From: Conus ventricosus
Lineage: Eukaryota > Mollusca > Gastropoda > Neogastropoda > Conidae
DNA length: 64,000 nucleotides
Direction: 5' to 3'
Assembly: GCA_018398815.1 (NCBI GenBank)
Contig: CM031620.1
Location: 64,577,619 to 64,641,618 of the forward strand
The notes under the pieces were generated by a model. The model was given only the letters and a program-made list of their open reading frames with translations. It searched no databases and was not told the DNA's origin. Each line of letters starts with the position of its first letter. The stretch's first letter is position 1. Both the position numbers and the translations under genes were made by a program. Shown here in pieces: positions 59,970 through 64,000 of the stretch.

Positions 59970-60934
59970 GTCTTTTATCATAACAATTCAGAGCATAAAT
60001 CGTCACAGGGTTGTCGTATAGTGTCTTTTGTCGTGGTACTGTTTGCCGAAGTGTCATTTTTTTGGTGTCTGTTGTCATAATGGTCTTTGCTAGAACGTCA
60101 TTGTTTCATTGCGTCATTTGTCATACTGTCATAGGCAGAGTCTCCCGTCCTGATGCCATTTGCCGTAGAGTCATTTGTCAATGTTTTTCTTTGTTGTTGT
60201 TGTTGTTATTGTTGTCATAATAACATTTGTCAGTGCTTTTCTTTGTTGTTGTTGTCATGATACCATTTGCCGTAGAGTCATTTGTCAATGTTTTTCTTTG
60301 TTGTTGTTGTTATTGTTGTCATAATCACATTTGTCAGTGTTTTCTTTGTTGTTGTTGTTGTTGTTGTCATGATGCCATTTACCGTAGAGTCATTTGTCAA
60401 TGTTTTTCTTTGTTGTTGTTATTGTTGTCATAATGCCATTTGCAGTAGAGTCATTTGTCAACGTTTTTCTTTGTTGTTGTTGTTGTGATAATGACATTTG
60501 CCGTAGGGTCATTTGTCAGTGTTTTTCCTTTGTTGTTGTTATTGTTGTCATAATGCCATTTGCAGTAGAGTCATTTGTCAGTGTTTTTCTTTGTTGTTGT
60601 TGTTGTCATAATGCCATTTGCCGTGGAGTCATTTGTTAATGTTTTTCTTTGTTGTTGTTGTTGTTGTTGTTGTTGCTGTTGTTGTTGTTGTTGTCATGAT
60701 GCCATTTGCCGTAGGGTCATTTGTCAATGTTTTTCTTTGTTGTTGTTGTTGTTGTTGTCATGATGCCATTTGCCGTAGAGTCATTTGTCAATGTTTTTCT
60801 TTGTTGTTGTTGTTGTTGTTGTCATGATGCCATTTGCCGTAGAGTCATTTGTCAATGTTTTTCTTTGTTGTTGTTGTTGTTGTTGTTGTTGTCATGATGC
60901 CATTTGCCGTAGAGTCATTTGTCAATGTTTTTCT

Positions 60935-60980
<46 letters not shown>

Positions 60981-61420
60981 CATGATGCCATTTGCCGTAG
61001 AGTCATTTGTCAATGTTTTTCTTTGTTTGTTGTTGTGTTGTTGTTGTTGTCATGATGCCATTTGCCGTAGAATCATTTGTCAATGTTTTTCTTTGTTGTT
61101 ATTGTTGTCATAATGCCATTTACTGTAGAGTCATTTGTCAACGTTTTTCTTTGTTATTGTTGTTGTCATAATGTCATTTGCCATGGAGACATTTGTCAGT
61201 GTGTGTGTTTTTGTTGTTGTTGTTGTCATAATGGCATTTGCATGTGTCATTTATGATAGCGTCATTCGTCACAGAGTCAGAGGCAGTGTCTGTTGTCATA
61301 ATGCCATTTGACGTAGTGTTTTTCTCATAGTGTTATTCGTCATAGTGTCTTTCGTCATGGTGTCATACATAGTGTCTTCTGTCCTAATACCATTTGCCAC
61401 GGTGTTATTTGCGATAGTGC
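59970..61420. repeat. TCATTTGTCA minisatellite with internal (TTG)n
   Basis: Units of CATGATGCCATTTGCCGTAG, AGTCATTTGTCAATGTTTTT, CTTTG(TTG)n. The (TTG)n part varies from about 3 to 15 repeats between units. Cys/Val/Leu-rich frames are artefacts. Confidence 0.9.
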
Positions 61421-61429
61421 CAGTTGAGT

Positions 61430-61980
61430 GTGTTGTGCGAAAGTCAACAAACCATACACTTCAGGTGCTAGTTAGGTTAAGTTGATATTAAAAATTAAAC
61501 AAAAGAAAAGAAAAACAAATCGACCGTTTTAGAGTGATCTGAATGAAAACTATATGTGTAGATGCCTCACAAAAATGCACGTAAAGTTATTGTTGTCAAC
61601 GAAGAAAACAAAATGGATTTCCTTTAGTTCATAACGAAGCTAGCAGGGCTAGCCAATGAAATTGACGATTTTTTTTTTTAATGGTGACGCTGGACTGCAA
61701 AGAGCAGCAACCCAGACAGACTGCTTTCCAAGGTCACATGTGCCAGAGGAAATTTCCACGTGATCGTTTGCCAGGCACCCCTAGCAACGACCTGACCCAG
61801 AGAACAGAGAGCGGATATAGCCACTTGCTGGTCACATGCCTCATGCATAAACATGAGCGGGTGACGCAATTGTGACGTTTTGGGTTTTATTTAGAACAGT
61901 CTCATTCACGAAATGACCGTTTCGCTCTGGTCGCGATTTATTTGAGGCTGATCTAATCCGTGATCTAATTACCTACCGAC

Positions 61981-62020
<40 letters not shown>

Positions 62021-62687
62021 GTGTGTATCAGTCGAATGGTAGCCATTATAATACTTCAGCACTGTTTGGTCACATGTAGCACAGACCAGGCCACCTCCTC
62101 TATAACTATAGGTGAAGGCGAGGGACATAGACCTAATCTCATCTATAACTATAGGTGAAGGCGAGGGACATAGACCTAATCTGCAAATGCAAAGGAGTTG
62201 GGGAAATACCGATGGCAATCTACTACGTATGTATTTTTCAAGCAGACAGTGCACGTTTCTGTCTCTTATCCTAAAATGTGCACTACTTTTACACCGTTCA
62301 GTACTGGTCGAACTTTACATCACCCCCACCTTCTCATAGTTGGGTTTTACATCGGCATGTACACCCACGTCATTTTCTGGCGTACTATTATTAAAATATG
62401 TCATATCTCATGTACGACCAGTAATCAATCACAGAAAGTCCAGGTTAAAGACATCAAGCTGGCTCTGCCAGTCACGTAGGAAATATTTCTGAAGATGTGC
62501 CCATTAAAGTGTGTCACGTGACTGAATCGGTGGGGTTTACATCAATGTACCCATTTATGTACAGATATAAACATGCATCAATAAACACAAGCTGAAAGAC
62601 AATGGTAAACAAACAGCAACTGCTGAGCTGAAAACCACAACTTAAGGAGCTGCGTTGTGAACACGTCAGTATTCCACTTCCATTGTC

Positions 62688-62737
<50 letters not shown>

Positions 62738-63220
62738 TGTGTGTGTGTGTAGATTTAGAGTGGGGGTGGAGTGGTGTGAGGGAGTAGCAGTTTGATGTGG
62801 GTGAGGGGGTGTTTTAAAGCAGCTCTGCTGGAGCGAAAGGCTGGCGTCTTGCATCATCAGACTGGGGATTGAGGGGAGGGGGTGAGACAATGTTTACATA
62901 CAAACGTACCATGCCAACTCGTACCACTCCACGCTCTCTACGGCGACTGCCTACCACCGTACATTCCTGACATTCCTGTCTTCAGCCGCCGGTTGGTCGC
63001 ACATGGCGGCTCGCCAGCGTGGACTAAGCCTCTGACGCCCCGGCTAATCTGGGTGAAAACCCGGCGCTAATACACAGCAGAGGTGGGGCGATTTGCGCCT
63101 GCATGTTTCTGGAATTGGCCCGGTTCCCGTACGAGGTGCGAACAGTTCTGGAATTGCAGAAGGTTAAGGGATCAATGAGGATGGACCAGCCCTCCCACCG
63201 AAATCCTTCCCATCGTCTTA
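61430..63220. other. no gene; 42-bp duplication and microsatellites
   Basis: Two copies of CTATAACTATAGGTGAAGGC then GAGGGACATAGACCTAATCT at 62099-62181. (CT)n lies at 61985-62019 and (GA)n-(GT)n at 62692-62750. No coding sequence is recognised. Confidence 0.6.
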
Positions 63221-63231
63221 TTCGCTTTGCT

Positions 63232-63233
63232 GC

Positions 63234-63269
<36 letters not shown>

Positions 63270-63445
63270 CGTTGTTGTTGTTGTTGTCGTTGTTGTTGTA
63301 CTTGCTGTTGCTGTCGTATGGCTGACATGTCACCCCAAGTTTAACTCTTAATGGCCCAGTCTGTCCCAGCTACTTTTCAACGTTTACAACTGTAAATCTG
63401 TGACGCTTTAATTGTTAGATTTATTGAGCTACTGAAAACTCTCAC

Positions 63446-63514
<69 letters not shown>

Positions 63515-63532
63515 TATATATATATATATATA

Positions 63533-63587
<55 letters not shown>

Positions 63588-63594
63588 GTATACA

Positions 63595-63658
<64 letters not shown>

Positions 63659-63681
63659 CGTGTGTGTGTGTATGTGTGTGT

Positions 63682-63747
<66 letters not shown>

Positions 63748-63767
63748 CGTTCTTTACGACGTGTGTG

Positions 63768-63840
<73 letters not shown>
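63232..63840. repeat. (TTG)n, (CT)n, (TA)n and (GT)n microsatellites
   Basis: (TTG)n 63232-63298, alternating (CT)n/(TA)n 63450-63650, (GT)n 63660-63745 and 63765-63838. Confidence 0.92.
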
Positions 63841-64000
63841 CAGCTGTACCTGTTTCGTTCGAAAGGACACTGGCTATTTTCATTCGAACTTTAAATATCT
63901 TCGGCGGGATTTTTTTCCCCTATTTCCAAAGTCGTCGTCTTCCGTGTTCCACTCTAAATACCTGTGAGCCTTGATGTTTTGATAGATGTTCTCCACCCTG

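Noticed and set aside
60011..61113. Series of hydrophobic Val/Cys/Phe frames resembling membrane proteins
   Set aside because: (TTG)n-containing minisatellite; each frame is a shifted copy of the same unit.

Overview
This is animal nuclear DNA, most likely from a mollusc and probably a gastropod. Evidence: short GT-AG exons sit in large introns; there is a Hedgehog-pathway gli/ci gene of invertebrate type; a short dispersed repeat with the core TATATAGCGCCTATTCTCGG looks like one I associate with molluscs; and microsatellites and minisatellites are extremely dense. Bacterial features such as operons and ribosome binding sites are absent. Most long open frames are read-through of tandem repeats, not genes.

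Layout. (1) About 2.9-30.9 kb, plus strand: the zinc-finger region and whole C-terminal part of one gli (GLI/cubitus interruptus) gene. Eleven exons are recognised, about 1,180 residues, with the stop at 30908-30910. A possible earlier exon lies at 1620-1724. The N-terminal exons lie off the left edge. (2) Introns of this gene hold minisatellites of many unrelated units (roughly 21 to 67 bp), a hAT DNA transposon (7.85-10.7 kb), a SINE-like fragment (18.4 kb), a LINE 3' tail (24.6-25.05 kb) and a 3-kb A/C-rich array. (3) 30.9-38.9 kb: the gli 3' UTR region, a 1.6-kb polypyrimidine 30-mer array, and intergenic repeats. (4) 40.7-44.3 kb, minus strand: a small four-exon secreted Kunitz-type gene with a TATA box and a signal-peptide exon. 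(5) 44.6-46.8 kb, minus: a decayed LINE. (6) 47-53 kb: minisatellites, including a 67-mer array whose seed sequence resembles sequence at the hAT right end. (7) 54.1-57.34 kb, minus: an RTE-like LINE bounded by a 13-bp target-site duplication. (8) 57.6-64 kb: a possible hammerhead-like motif, then TGTCATTTGT and (TTG)n minisatellites and microsatellites, with no gene seen.

Two themes stand out. First, coding exons carry many single-base length errors, mostly lost bases in short homopolymers, while splice phases imply intact exons. The sequence therefore looks like an under-polished long-read assembly, and frameshifts should not be read as pseudogenes. Second, the minisatellites flanking the gli zinc-finger exons have captured splice sites. 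The acceptor plus the first 21-23 bases of the ZF1/ZF2 exon are repeated about nine times upstream. The donor of the same exon plus its last codons is repeated about four times downstream. A 27-mer array of consensus GGTAAGTA donors precedes the ZF3/ZF4 exon. This amplified splice-site architecture around a key developmental regulator is the most interesting feature here.
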